Of a stretch of DNA of 64,000 nucleotides, positions 18,303 to 27,609 are shown one piece after another (position 1 is the stretch's first letter; every line of letters starts with the position of its first letter). The position numbers and the translations under genes were made by a program. The stretch comes from Chitinophagaceae bacterium. Its GTDB lineage: Bacteria > Bacteroidota > Bacteroidia > Chitinophagales > Chitinophagaceae. The notes beneath the pieces were generated by a model. The model saw only the letters and a program-made list of their open reading frames with translations, was not told the DNA's origin and did no database searches. The DNA is taken from positions 62,001 to 126,000 of the forward strand of contig JAHBTL010000009.1 in NCBI GenBank assembly GCA_019638615.1. Direction: 5' to 3'.

Positions 18303-18767
18303 TTAGGTAAGACGTATAAAAACTGTTCTACCGTGAAAAAAGTTCTTTTTTATCAGACTTCTTTTTTGCACCCTCCTTTTCCTCCTTAGCCGAATTCCTG
18401 CCTGAATGATTTGATCAGGCAAAGAATACACTGATATACCTGCGCGGCGGCTTATATTCCAATCTGCCTGCACATAAATAAAATAAGTGAGCATATCATC
18501 TGCATCCTTGTTATGATGTGGTATGCAACATTTCCATTCCTCCACCCATGCAAAGATTGCATAATCTGCAGGATCCCATTTACGAAATTGGATTTCTCTT
18601 ATATGGGAAACGATCTTTTTTATATAAAGTATGAAGCAAAATTGCCTTGATGGTAAATATTTTCCGTTGATGGTAACTCTTTTTGTACTTCGGCACCCGT
18701 TATACCAATGTTTTCCGCATTGGGTAAATATTTTTCCCGAAAGAGTATAATGCGAAATTTCCTTCAT
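18303..18767 (-). pseudogene. Possible decayed ECF sigma gene
   Basis: A 154-codon frame with no intact domain ends 11 bp before FecR. Its middle reads HNKDADDMLTYFIYV and ISRRAGISVYSL, which lines up with HDKEDAEEVVSDVLLKV and INYIENLTLYLY in region 2 of the sigma factor at 16472. The rest shows no similarity and lacks region 4. In the usual sigma-FecR order this is exactly where a sigma gene should be. Chance similarity cannot be excluded. Confidence 0.33.
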
Positions 18768-18811
18768 GGTATCTTTTCAAATTACTTACTGCTCAACAAA
18801 ACATATGCAAC

Positions 18812-19141
18812 ATGTGCGAGTTCAGAAAAATTATTGTTACAGAAACGGGGCACGTGGCACAATGCCCGTTCTGCCATACCATAGAGATCGTTTACGGAAC
18901 GTCTGTGATCTACATCGGCTCTTTAGACTGGGCGAGCTTTAAAGAATATCTTACCTCCGTACAGCAAAACTGCCGTGCTTCGGGAAACAGGAACACGAAA
19001 AGTATCATGCTGCATTTCGGTGGGAACGGTCCATTACAAATGTTCCTGACAGCAGATGAGTTAAACGAATTTTTTGGACTGGTAGACCGGGCAGACAGCG
19101 AAATGAATGCCCGGCATTTGATGGAGCTTTTCAATGATTAA
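18812..19141 (+). CDS. Small DUF6686-like protein
   Basis: Cytoplasmic protein of 109 residues without a signal peptide. It has a CPFC pair (Cys18, Cys21) in HVAQCPFCHTIEIVYGTSVIYI and a C-terminal segment IMLHFGGNGPLQMFLTADELNEFFGLVD that matches the paralogue at 39971 (SVMIETPCNGLMLLITPDELDRLQKML). I associate it with the DUF6686 family from memory; the family has no known function, but members sit beside TonB receptor genes as here. The CxxC could hold a metal or be redox-active. It is divergent from the FecR/sigma locus and leads the receptor operon. Confidence 0.7.
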   Translation: MCEFRKIIVTETGHVAQCPFCHTIEIVYGTSVIYIGSLDWASFKEYLTSVQQNCRASGNRNTKSIMLHFGGNGPLQMFLTADELNEFFGLVDRADSEMNARHLMELFND

Positions 19142-19182
19142 ACTTACCCTGTTGTAATAGTTTTGTCAGACAATTGTCATCT

Positions 19183-19262
19183 TTATTTTCCGCTGATGAT
19201 ACATTTTTCTCCTTTAGTGGTCGTTGCCGGTAAAGAATTTTGCAGGTGAATGAAAACAGCAT
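19183..19262 (-). other. Short conserved C-terminal peptide, copy A (gene relic or shared regulatory DNA)
   Basis: On the minus strand the sequence reads HLQNSLPATTTKGEKCIISGK-stop. A matching peptide, HLQNFVHNMTREGKKCIIN followed by EKQL and stop, lies at 35364-35440. DNA similarity covers about 65 bp in both. It lies in front of the TonB receptor gene at 19302 on the other strand. It could be the end of a lost gene or a shared promoter-region element; I do not recognise the peptide. Confidence 0.4.
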
Positions 19263-19301
19263 GCAGGCGTACTGTCTGTTCATGCAAATCAGGAGGAAGA
19301 G

Positions 19302-21713
19302 ATGATGAGACATCAGCTATCCATTTTACTTATTTTTTTTATCGCCGGCTGCCTTCCGGCAACAGCGCAGGAAAACCTGTCGTTTGTTAGCGGAACGATC
19401 AGGGATGCGAACGGTAATCCCGTAAAAGGTGTTACCGTTTTCGCTGATCACAGGCAGGAGCATGCCGTTGTAACCGATGAAAATGGCCATTATAAACTGA
19501 CGCTGCCTCCCGGCGCATGGAAAATAATATTCCGGCATGTGGGGTATGCCGGCCAGTCAAAAAATATCCACTTAGAGGAGAGCGAAGAAAAAAAGCAGGA
19601 TATAATATTTGATACCGATATAAAACAGCTCGAAGAAGTGGCCGTTGTAGGTAAGTCGGCACTGAAGCAGGTAAAAGAGCTTGCCTACAATGTGGATGTG
19701 GTGAATGCCAAAAGCCTGCACAATACCACGCTTGATCTTGCAGGAACGCTGGATCGTATATCAGGCATAAGAGTACGCTCGGCGGGAGGCCTGGGTTCCA
19801 ATACCAGCTTTTCCATGAACGGCTTTACCGGTAACCAGGTTAAGTTTTTTATTGACGGCGTTCCGATGGATGTATTCGGCAGCACCTTCCAGATCAATAA
19901 TATTCCTGTTAATATTGCCGACCGCATAGAATTATATAAAGGCGTTGCGCCCGTAAGCCTCGGGGCAGACGCCCTGGGCGGTGTGGTGAATATCATTACC
20001 ACCCAAAACAAAGGGAGCTGGTTGGATGCTTCTTATTCGTACGGCTCTTTCAATACCCATAAAACCTATATCAATGCCGGCTATACCGGTAATAACGGTT
20101 TTACGGCAAGTGTGAACCTTTTTCAAAACTATTCCGATAACGATTATTGGGTAGATGCCCGCATACTCAACCTGCAGACCAGCATGTATGAGCCGGGCAC
20201 CGCAAGGGTAAGGCGTTTTCATGATGCCTACCATAATGAAACCATTATAGCAAAAGCCGGCGTGGTCAACAAAAGCTATGCAGACCAGTTGCTGCTGGGA
20301 TTGAACACAGGCAATGAAAGATCGCAGGATCAGGCAGGCACACAGATGCAGTTTGTATACGGGCAGCGTCACCGCAAGGCCAATACCGTCACGCCTTTTT
20401 TGGTGTATAGCAAAAAGAATCTTTTTATAAAAGGACTGGATATACGGTTAACGGCCAATTACAACTTTGGATATTCGAGATTTATTGATACAGCAAAAGT
20501 TCGTTATAACTGGCTGGGGCAATCGGCGCCAAAGCTGTCGCCGGGGGAATTCAGGTATTCTTCTGCAAAATATTATAACAATGATGCCAATATCACCTTC
20601 AATGCAGATTACAAGCTAAGCGACCGGCATTCTTTTTCACTCAGCAATATACTTTCCCTGTTCAACAGGAAAGGCAAAGACCCCTTTAATTATTCTGAGG
20701 AGTCTCACATGATCGGCGCGCCTAAGAAAAACACCAAAAATATTACCGGGCTGGCGTACAGGTTTGCTTACAATGACTCCTGGAATACTTCCATGTTCAT
20801 AAAAAATTATGTGCAAACCAATAAAGGGCCGTTCAATACTTCCACAGGCGCTAATCCGCGCACCTACGAAATGAGGCAACACAGCTATTCGCTGATCGGG
20901 TATGGTGTGGCATCCACTTACTTTTTGAAAAAGTTTCAGTTCAAAGCATCTTATGAAAAAACATACCGGCTGCCTTCTACCACAGAAATTTTTGGTGATG
21001 AAAGTTTTAATGCGGGTAACGTTAACCTCAGGCCGGAATCCAGTAACAATTACAACCTGAATATCATATACGATGCCTCCGTTAATAGCGACAATCAAAT
21101 GGAAGTTTCCATAGGAGGTTTATTCAGGCGTACAAAGGATTATATCATCCGCACCGTCGGCGGAACAGCGCAGGCTCCGGCTACTTTCGCCAACCAGGGG
21201 CTGGTACATAATAAAGGCATTAATGCCGAGGTAAAATATTTTTATAAAAAGCTGCTGAACGCAGGTGTCAGCTTTACCTTCCAGGATCTCCGGTTCAAAA
21301 ACAAATATGAGCCCGGCGATTCGGGAGATAAGGTGAGCCTGTATTACAATACCCGCGTGCCTAATACGCCGTATGTTTTCGGCAACGGGTATATTACCTG
21401 CACTTTCAGGAATGTGCCGGGAAAAAATACCCTAAGCGTTGGTTACAATACGCTGTATGTACATAAGTTTCCTTTATATACCTATGTATCCAATGCAAGG
21501 GATTTTGCAGTTATTCCCAGCCAGTTTACCCACAGCGTAACGGTTACCTATAGTATTACTTCCGCAGGAATAAGCCTGTCAGCAGAAGGATGGAATATCA
21601 CTGATGAAAAAGTATATGATGACTTCAGCCTGCAAAAGCCGGGCAGGAGCTTTTCTTTTAAGATCAGGTATGTATTGCCTGGCAAAACAATAAAAAACAA
21701 AAGTCATGTATAG
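19302..21713 (+). CDS. TonB-dependent outer-membrane receptor (iron/siderophore type)
   Basis: Receptor of 803 residues. Signal peptide 1-23 (ending LPATAQ), carboxypeptidase-D-like domain (about 28-110: SGTIRDANGNPVKGVTVFADH, GHYKLTLPPGAWKIIFRHVGY), plug (about 113-230: LEEVAVVGKSALKQVKELAYNV, ISGIRVRSAGG, FIDGVPMDVFG, VELYKGVAP-like IELYKGVAPVSLGADALGGVVNII) and a 22-strand barrel ending FSFKIRYVLPG. A second ATG at 19305 is equally possible. Its stop overlaps the start of the DUF4374 lipoprotein gene by 8 bp, showing tight coupling. The DUF4374 partner suggests an iron-complex substrate; this is context, not proof. Confidence 0.92.
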   Translation: MMRHQLSILLIFFIAGCLPATAQENLSFVSGTIRDANGNPVKGVTVFADHRQEHAVVTDENGHYKLTLPPGAWKIIFRHVGYAGQSKNIHLEESEEKKQDIIFDTDIKQLEEVAVVGKSALKQVKELAYNVDVVNAKSLHNTTLDLAGTLDRISGIRVRSAGGLGSNTSFSMNGFTGNQVKFFIDGVPMDVFGSTFQINNIPVNIADRIELYKGVAPVSLGADALGGVVNIITTQNKGSWLDASYSYGSFNTHKTYINAGYTGNNGFTASVNLFQNYSDNDYWVDARILNLQTSMYEPGTARVRRFHDAYHNETIIAKAGVVNKSYADQLLLGLNTGNERSQDQAGTQMQFVYGQRHRKANTVTPFLVYSKKNLFIKGLDIRLTANYNFGYSRFIDTAKVRYNWLGQSAPKLSPGEFRYSSAKYYNNDANITFNADYKLSDRHSFSLSNILSLFNRKGKDPFNYSEESHMIGAPKKNTKNITGLAYRFAYNDSWNTSMFIKNYVQTNKGPFNTSTGANPRTYEMRQHSYSLIGYGVASTYFLKKFQFKASYEKTYRLPSTTEIFGDESFNAGNVNLRPESSNNYNLNIIYDASVNSDNQMEVSIGGLFRRTKDYIIRTVGGTAQAPATFANQGLVHNKGINAEVKYFYKKLLNAGVSFTFQDLRFKNKYEPGDSGDKVSLYYNTRVPNTPYVFGNGYITCTFRNVPGKNTLSVGYNTLYVHKFPLYTYVSNARDFAVIPSQFTHSVTVTYSITSAGISLSAEGWNITDEKVYDDFSLQKPGRSFSFKIRYVLPGKTIKNKSHV

Positions 21714-22980
21714 ATCCGTAAAATATTTTATAGCAATCATATGTATGGCGCTTATGGTGGTTGCCTGTAAAAAAAATAACCCTGTAAATCCGGATCCAGA
21801 CCCTGATCCCACTGATACAACCAAGCCGGTAGATCCTGTTGATCCGGATCCTAATCTTGACTATGTATTTGTGCTTACTGCCCGGCAAAGTTCGGCCAAT
21901 GTGCAAGGCCCATCCTATTTATTGCAAACAAGCCAGGTAACAAAAAACGCCATATCATTATCAGCCAACGGCTGGCAGGCTGATCAGAATGGTGGCACGG
22001 CCGATGGTTCAATATGGTTTTACCCGGGCAATAAAGCTGCTTATCATTTTGTATACAGGCAGGGGCCTTCCGATGTAACATCTTACTATTTAGGAAACGA
22101 TGGAAAATTACAAAAGCAGGGAGAAGAATACCAGATAGAAAACGGCAGCGGCACTTTCGGCACTTTTGGCAATAAAATGGTTACCATCACCAATCACACT
22201 TTGGACGGCCAACTATATTCCGATTTTAATTTCTTCGATCCGGGAACTAAAAGCATCTCTACAAAATCCATGCTTACACAAAATATTACAGGAAGCAATG
22301 AAACCGGTCAGCATTATTTTGCAGGAGTAACAGGCGTAGGAAATAAATTCTACTCTTCCATTTGTATTTCAGGCCGCAAGGACAGTGTGTGGGTTGTTGA
22401 ATTTGACGAGAATTTAAACTATACTATTATCCGCGATGATCGCATCAGCTATTCTGCAGGCCGTTTCCGTTCCATTTATTTAAGCCAGATGGACACAGAT
22501 GACAACGGTAACCTCTATGTCTTTTCATCATCATTTGAGCCGGGCACGGAAAAGCCATCGGGTGCTTTACGGATTAACAAGGGAGAAAGCCGGTTTGACC
22601 CTGACTACTATTTCAATATAGAAGCGCTTACGGGAGGCCGCGCCGTGTACAAAGTGTGGCATGTAACAGGCAATTATTTTCTTATACAAACCTATACCGG
22701 TACAGAAAAAAGCCTGGGAAGCCCCGATGTTAAAAAGCTGGCCATCGCTGATATGGAAGCCAAAACACTGAAATGGGTGGATGGCATACCGGCAGACTAC
22801 CTGGTGACGCGTATTGCCAACACGCCTTGTGCGCACGAAAAGAAGATACTTGTTTCTATAACAACCGCCGACGACTACCCCTACATATATACCATTGACC
22901 CTGCTACAGCCACGGCCACAAAGGGGCTGAAAGTGATAGCAGGAGATGTGATTTCAATAGGAAAGCTGAATAAAAAATGA
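21706..22980 (+). CDS. DUF4374-type lipoprotein
   Basis: Exported lipoprotein of 424 residues: lipobox MALMVVAC (Cys21), then a low-complexity Asp-Pro linker (PDPDPDPTDTTKPVDPVDPD) and a propeller-like domain with repeated short strands (YVFVLTARQSS, FYSSICISGRKDSVWVVEF, NLYVFSSSFEPGTEKPSGALRI, YFLIQTYTGTEKS, ILVSITTADDYPYIYTIDP). The pattern fits DUF4374, a family found beside siderophore or haem TonB receptors and thought to bind or sense the ligand at the surface. It overlaps the preceding receptor gene and is followed after 15 bp by a second receptor gene. Confidence 0.8.
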   Translation: MYRSVKYFIAIICMALMVVACKKNNPVNPDPDPDPTDTTKPVDPVDPDPNLDYVFVLTARQSSANVQGPSYLLQTSQVTKNAISLSANGWQADQNGGTADGSIWFYPGNKAAYHFVYRQGPSDVTSYYLGNDGKLQKQGEEYQIENGSGTFGTFGNKMVTITNHTLDGQLYSDFNFFDPGTKSISTKSMLTQNITGSNETGQHYFAGVTGVGNKFYSSICISGRKDSVWVVEFDENLNYTIIRDDRISYSAGRFRSIYLSQMDTDDNGNLYVFSSSFEPGTEKPSGALRINKGESRFDPDYYFNIEALTGGRAVYKVWHVTGNYFLIQTYTGTEKSLGSPDVKKLAIADMEAKTLKWVDGIPADYLVTRIANTPCAHEKKILVSITTADDYPYIYTIDPATATATKGLKVIAGDVISIGKLNKK

Positions 22981-22995
22981 TCATGAATAAATACA

Positions 22996-25900
22996 ATGTA
23001 CAAGACTAATTATAATATAAATTATCTGAAAGGGTTACTGACCCTCCTTCTGATCATATCCGGGCTGCTGGCAGAAGCCCAGACAACTACCGTTACCGGC
23101 AAAGTACTTGACGCGGGGAGCGGTAAACCCATAACCGATGTTAATATTTCGGTGAAAGGAAGCCGGAGCATAGCTGTTTCAGCTAACGACGGCAGCTTTA
23201 CGATCGCTGTTCCGGCCGGAGGTGCTATCATTATACTGAGCCATGTGCTGTATGAGAAAAAAGAAATAAAAGTAACAGACGCTAAAACGTTTACTGTTTA
23301 TCTCAACCAGGCCAGCACCAGCCTTGCCGAAGTGGTGGTGCAGGTAAGAAAAAGAGTTAATACGGAAATAGCCGTGCTGGACGAACGCCGCCGGTCTGCC
23401 GTTGTTCAGGATGCCATTTCTGCTCAGCAAATTGAACGCACCGCCAGCATTACCACCACACAGGCTTTACAGCGGGTGACCGGTGTAACCGTTACCGATG
23501 ATAAATATGTAGCTATAAGAGGGCTGGGTGACCGCAGCGTTATCGGGCAGATCAACGGGGTAAGGCTTGCTTCTTCCAACCCTGATCGCAGCGCTATCCC
23601 GTTGGATCTTATACCGGCTTCCCTGCTGGATAATATCACTGTATATAAAACATTCACGCCTGATAAACCAGCTGATGCAGCGGCAGGCATCGTGGAGCTG
23701 AAAACAAAATCCATTCCCGATAAACAAACACTGGAGATCATAGCGCAAACAGGCTTTAATTCTACTATAGGAATGGGAGGTAGTTATAACAGTTTCCCAA
23801 ACAGCAAGATGGGTATTGCGGGAACACGCATCAACAGGAAAGATCTCTCCCGGGAATTCCTGGATCTTTCTGCTCAATACCCTGATGGGCTGGGCTCCAT
23901 TCAGAAGCTGATCGCCAATGGTAATCTCAGTTTGGATAATACAAAGGAAGTAAACCGGATCAATGATATGATGCAGGGCTTTGACCAGACACTTACAACC
24001 AGCTATAAAAAAGCCCCATTGAACCAGTTGTATTCCATTTCGTATGGCAACAACTATAAGGTATTCAGGAAACATACCATAGGGTTAATTCTGGGCGGCA
24101 ATTACTACCGGCGCTACACCGATGTTTACCAGGGCGAACTAACCCAGTACAGTGTATACCAGGGCGTGCTTACAGGAAATACTGATATCTACAGCCAGCG
24201 TAATATTCCCAACTTTATCACCCCCAATAACCTGAACCTGGGGAAATACCAGACTTATAAAGAAAATACCGGCACAGAGATATTGAATTATGGTGTATTA
24301 GGCGGGCTTGCATACCGTTTTTCGCCACGCCATGAGGTCAGCGTCCAGTTCATGGGAAGCTGGGGCGGAGAGAACCAGGCGTCTAATATGGTGGGCGCCT
24401 ATGAATATACGGGACTGCCGGGCCAGGTACAAAGCATCATCAACTCCCTGAAGCAAACCTACCGGAAGCTGTACACCTATAACATGCAGGGAGAACATAA
24501 ATTCCGGGCGAATGAATATTCACCGCGGTTATCGTGGAACGCGTCTTCTTCTACGGCTACCCATAATGACCCCGATTACCGGTTCACCTCTTTAGCCATC
24601 TATACACCCAACGATACCACTCAATCCAGGAAATATGCGCTTACTTCCGGCTACGTAAATGGTTATGGTCCTTACGGTATTATACAGGCCGAGCCAAACG
24701 GCAGGCGTTGGCGTCATCTTGAAGAACAGAACTATAATTATAAAGCAGACCTGAGCATACCGTTTGCTTTTCTTCACAATAAACAGGAATTAAAGCTCGG
24801 TGTGAATTATTTATTCCGCGACCGTAATTACAGCGAAAACCACCTGTTCATTCCCGGGGCCAACTTTACCAAAAACGGTAATGAATTTTTGTACGATGTG
24901 CAGGGAGATATCAACAGGCTGGTAAGTAATGAATTTATTGGTATTAATGCTGATGCAGTAATAGGTGAAGGCGGTGTGCCGGTGAACGGCTTCCTGTACA
25001 ATATCTTAAAATCACCCAATAACTATAAAGGCTATTACGAAACCAATGCCCTCTACGCCATGCTTGATCTGAAGCTGAAAGACAGGTGGCGATTTAGCGG
25101 AGGGGTACGTTTTGAAAGCACCGATATTGGTTCCAAAGTAGATACGTCGGGTATCTTCCTGGATCCATCCCTTACACAAACCGCAGATGATGGCACCAAA
25201 CTGCCGTTGCTACTTATTGAGCCCAACTCCCGTTATAAAACAGGGTACAAACCTTATTATTCTGTAAACCTGACTTATTCGCTGAATCAAAAAATGAATT
25301 TCAGGTTTGGATATAACACCACTTTGGCAAGACCTGAACTCCGTGAGATCACCAATGTATTTGAATACGATCCTTTTCAATTAGGATTGGTGGTTGGCAA
25401 TCCCAACCTGGTAAATCAGAAAACGCATAACCTCGATTTCCGTTGGGAATGGTTCACGGCTCCCGGCGAAGTACTGGCTGTGTCGGCTTTCGGAAAGCAG
25501 ATACAGCACCAACTGGTAAAAGTATTCAGTTTAAAAACAGACGGGCTTGCTGCTACTTATCCCGAATACCCTGTAATACGATTTGAGAACGAACCGAACA
25601 CCGGTAAGGTATGGGGGCTTGAATTTGAAGTGGTAAAGAACCTGGGAACCCTCTGGGAGCCATTGAGTGGTTTTTTCATAGGCAGTAACCTGATGATAGC
25701 GCAAAGCGATATTATGAAAAGTGAAGAACGCTATAAAGCCGGGCATACTCTGGACAGGAACGCTCCCAAAAACAGCCCGCTGTTTGAACAGGCGCCTTAT
25801 TCCGTCAACGCATGGCTGAACTATACCAACAAAAAATGGGGCACTGACCTTACCGCCACTTTTAATATGGTGGGTGAACGTTTAGTGCAGATCAACCTGT

Positions 25901-26136
25901 TAGGTGAGCCTGACTTATACAGCCAGCCCTTACCCATGCTGGATTTTGTTTTCAGCCAGCGTGTACACAAAAGAATTATCATAAAAGGGTTTGCTAAAAA
26001 TATACTGGATGCAGCCATAAAAACAGTGTACGCCAATCCCGGCACCGGTGGTAAATGGTATGGCAATGAATACGTGCAGCGTAGTTATAAACGGGGCACT
26101 GAATTTATGTTAGGCGTCACCTATAACGTATTTTAA
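22996..26136 (+). CDS. Large TonB-dependent receptor
   Basis: Receptor of 1046 residues. Signal peptide 1-29 (ending GLLAEAQ), carboxypeptidase-D-like domain (about 34-105: VTGKVLDAGSGKPITDVNISVKG), a plug with long linker (VVVQVRKRVNTEIAVLDERR, ALQRVTGVTVTDDKYVAIRGLGDR, AGIVELKTKSIPDKQ) and a large barrel ending EFMLGVTYNVF. The AIRGLGDR/RYV-type plug marks the group of receptors that lack a SusD partner. Six lipoprotein genes follow with gaps of 2 to 40 bp, so the receptor is the core of a cassette whose surface parts are those lipoproteins. Substrate unknown. Confidence 0.9.
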   Translation: MYKTNYNINYLKGLLTLLLIISGLLAEAQTTTVTGKVLDAGSGKPITDVNISVKGSRSIAVSANDGSFTIAVPAGGAIIILSHVLYEKKEIKVTDAKTFTVYLNQASTSLAEVVVQVRKRVNTEIAVLDERRRSAVVQDAISAQQIERTASITTTQALQRVTGVTVTDDKYVAIRGLGDRSVIGQINGVRLASSNPDRSAIPLDLIPASLLDNITVYKTFTPDKPADAAAGIVELKTKSIPDKQTLEIIAQTGFNSTIGMGGSYNSFPNSKMGIAGTRINRKDLSREFLDLSAQYPDGLGSIQKLIANGNLSLDNTKEVNRINDMMQGFDQTLTTSYKKAPLNQLYSISYGNNYKVFRKHTIGLILGGNYYRRYTDVYQGELTQYSVYQGVLTGNTDIYSQRNIPNFITPNNLNLGKYQTYKENTGTEILNYGVLGGLAYRFSPRHEVSVQFMGSWGGENQASNMVGAYEYTGLPGQVQSIINSLKQTYRKLYTYNMQGEHKFRANEYSPRLSWNASSSTATHNDPDYRFTSLAIYTPNDTTQSRKYALTSGYVNGYGPYGIIQAEPNGRRWRHLEEQNYNYKADLSIPFAFLHNKQELKLGVNYLFRDRNYSENHLFIPGANFTKNGNEFLYDVQGDINRLVSNEFIGINADAVIGEGGVPVNGFLYNILKSPNNYKGYYETNALYAMLDLKLKDRWRFSGGVRFESTDIGSKVDTSGIFLDPSLTQTADDGTKLPLLLIEPNSRYKTGYKPYYSVNLTYSLNQKMNFRFGYNTTLARPELREITNVFEYDPFQLGLVVGNPNLVNQKTHNLDFRWEWFTAPGEVLAVSAFGKQIQHQLVKVFSLKTDGLAATYPEYPVIRFENEPNTGKVWGLEFEVVKNLGTLWEPLSGFFIGSNLMIAQSDIMKSEERYKAGHTLDRNAPKNSPLFEQAPYSVNAWLNYTNKKWGTDLTATFNMVGERLVQINLLGEPDLYSQPLPMLDFVFSQRVHKRIIIKGFAKNILDAAIKTVYANPGTGGKWYGNEYVQRSYKRGTEFMLGVTYNVF

Positions 26137-26138
26137 CA

Positions 26139-27578
26139 ATGAGGAAGATCACTACAAATAGTATCCTGCTTATAGCGCTCAATCTTTTTTGGCTGCTCTC
26201 CGGCTCCTGCAAAAAAGACAAGATAGATTATAATGCCCCCGTTGAAGAAAAACCGGACACACCGGCATCCTCCGTATCAGGGCCATCGCAGGCAGCCAAT
26301 TTTAAGATACGGGTTGTGAATGTAATGGAAAGAACGGTTGAACAGTTACAATGGACTGACCCGAATGACCCGAATAATGCATGGAGCTCACCGCTTGAAA
26401 ATCTTTTGGGAGCGGCAACGCTTGCCTATGCGGATGGTACGCCGGTAAGCGATGAAACCAGTAACATACAGGCAGGCGATTCATCTGCTTATATTGAGTT
26501 GCCTTACGGAACCTACCAGTTCAGGGTATTAACGGAAGACGGGCGGCAGATCCCGGCTATGGGTAGTGGTCCTTTGGATCCTGCAACATCCAGGATGCCG
26601 GTATTCAATTCACCTGCCACTGCATCGGGTATTACTTACGCCCCTGTAATTACCTGTCAGCCGGGAGGCGCATACAGCATTGAAGTGGCTCCCAACCCGT
26701 TTATTTATTTTGTTCCGCCACCCGGAGAATATTTTGGAAATACACAAAACCAGTTCAGTATAAAAAAAGACAACCCGGAAGTTCCCAATACCCAATTCGG
26801 CAGGGTGCAGGCAGTGAACGCATTGCCGGATCAGCAAAAGATCAGCTTCCGCGTTAACGGGGAAATATTTGACGAAGAACTGTCTTATGGCACTGCTTCC
26901 GGATACAAAATATTAAAAGCAGGAAGCTATACCATCGAGGCGTTGGATGCTGACGGAAATGTACTGGCAACAACAGGATCGGAAATAAGCGGCGGACAAA
27001 ATCACAGTGTATGGCTTTGGCAGGACAAAGACGGTAAGCCACAGTTGCTGCCGGTGTTTAACGACCTCAGCTCCACCTATTATTATCATCAGAACGATGA
27101 ATATGGAGCGGAGAACAGAACGGCTGATAACCTCCCCGCCGGTATCCGCTTTCTGAACCTGTGCCCTGATGAGCCCTATATCAGCTTTACGGTGGATGAC
27201 GGGCAGGATGCCCGGGAAAGCGCTGTAGCATGGAACGGGAATTATGAAAAACCCGGGGATGATGCTTTGTATAACCTGCAGCCGGGGTTGCCGGCTACGC
27301 GTTTCCCCTATACGCGGTGGATAACCAACCACAATTCAGTTTTTAAATTCATGGCATATCGTTCCAAACCGGGCATTACACCCGGAACCTGGGTCTCGGA
27401 TATTCCCGGGCTGAGCACCTATTATTTTGTGGCCAACCCCAACCTGTATACCGATGTTGTACGCAGTGTACCTGTTATAGAGCCGGGAATATACACCGTA
27501 ACCCTGACAGGGCGTACAGGAAATGCAGCCAACGGGCTCAACAATGCCAGAATGATCATTATAAAACACAACAAATAG
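26139..27578 (+). CDS. Lipoprotein with DUF4397-like repeats
   Basis: Exported lipoprotein of 479 residues starting 2 bp after the receptor stop. Lipobox WLLSGSC (Cys24). At least two DUF4397-like immunoglobulin-type units are visible: GRVQAVNALPDQQKISFRVNG with DGNVLATTGSEISGGQNHSVWLW, and AGIRFLNLCPDEPYISFTVDD with a tail ending IIKHNK; an N-terminal unit begins FKIRVVNVMERTVEQLQW. Such domains occur in surface-binding proteins. First of six lipoproteins in the cassette; likely a receptor-associated surface component. Confidence 0.75.
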   Translation: MRKITTNSILLIALNLFWLLSGSCKKDKIDYNAPVEEKPDTPASSVSGPSQAANFKIRVVNVMERTVEQLQWTDPNDPNNAWSSPLENLLGAATLAYADGTPVSDETSNIQAGDSSAYIELPYGTYQFRVLTEDGRQIPAMGSGPLDPATSRMPVFNSPATASGITYAPVITCQPGGAYSIEVAPNPFIYFVPPPGEYFGNTQNQFSIKKDNPEVPNTQFGRVQAVNALPDQQKISFRVNGEIFDEELSYGTASGYKILKAGSYTIEALDADGNVLATTGSEISGGQNHSVWLWQDKDGKPQLLPVFNDLSSTYYYHQNDEYGAENRTADNLPAGIRFLNLCPDEPYISFTVDDGQDARESAVAWNGNYEKPGDDALYNLQPGLPATRFPYTRWITNHNSVFKFMAYRSKPGITPGTWVSDIPGLSTYYFVANPNLYTDVVRSVPVIEPGIYTVTLTGRTGNAANGLNNARMIIIKHNK

Positions 27579-27609
27579 TAATGAGTAATCAGATAAATGC
27601 AGAAGTGAA

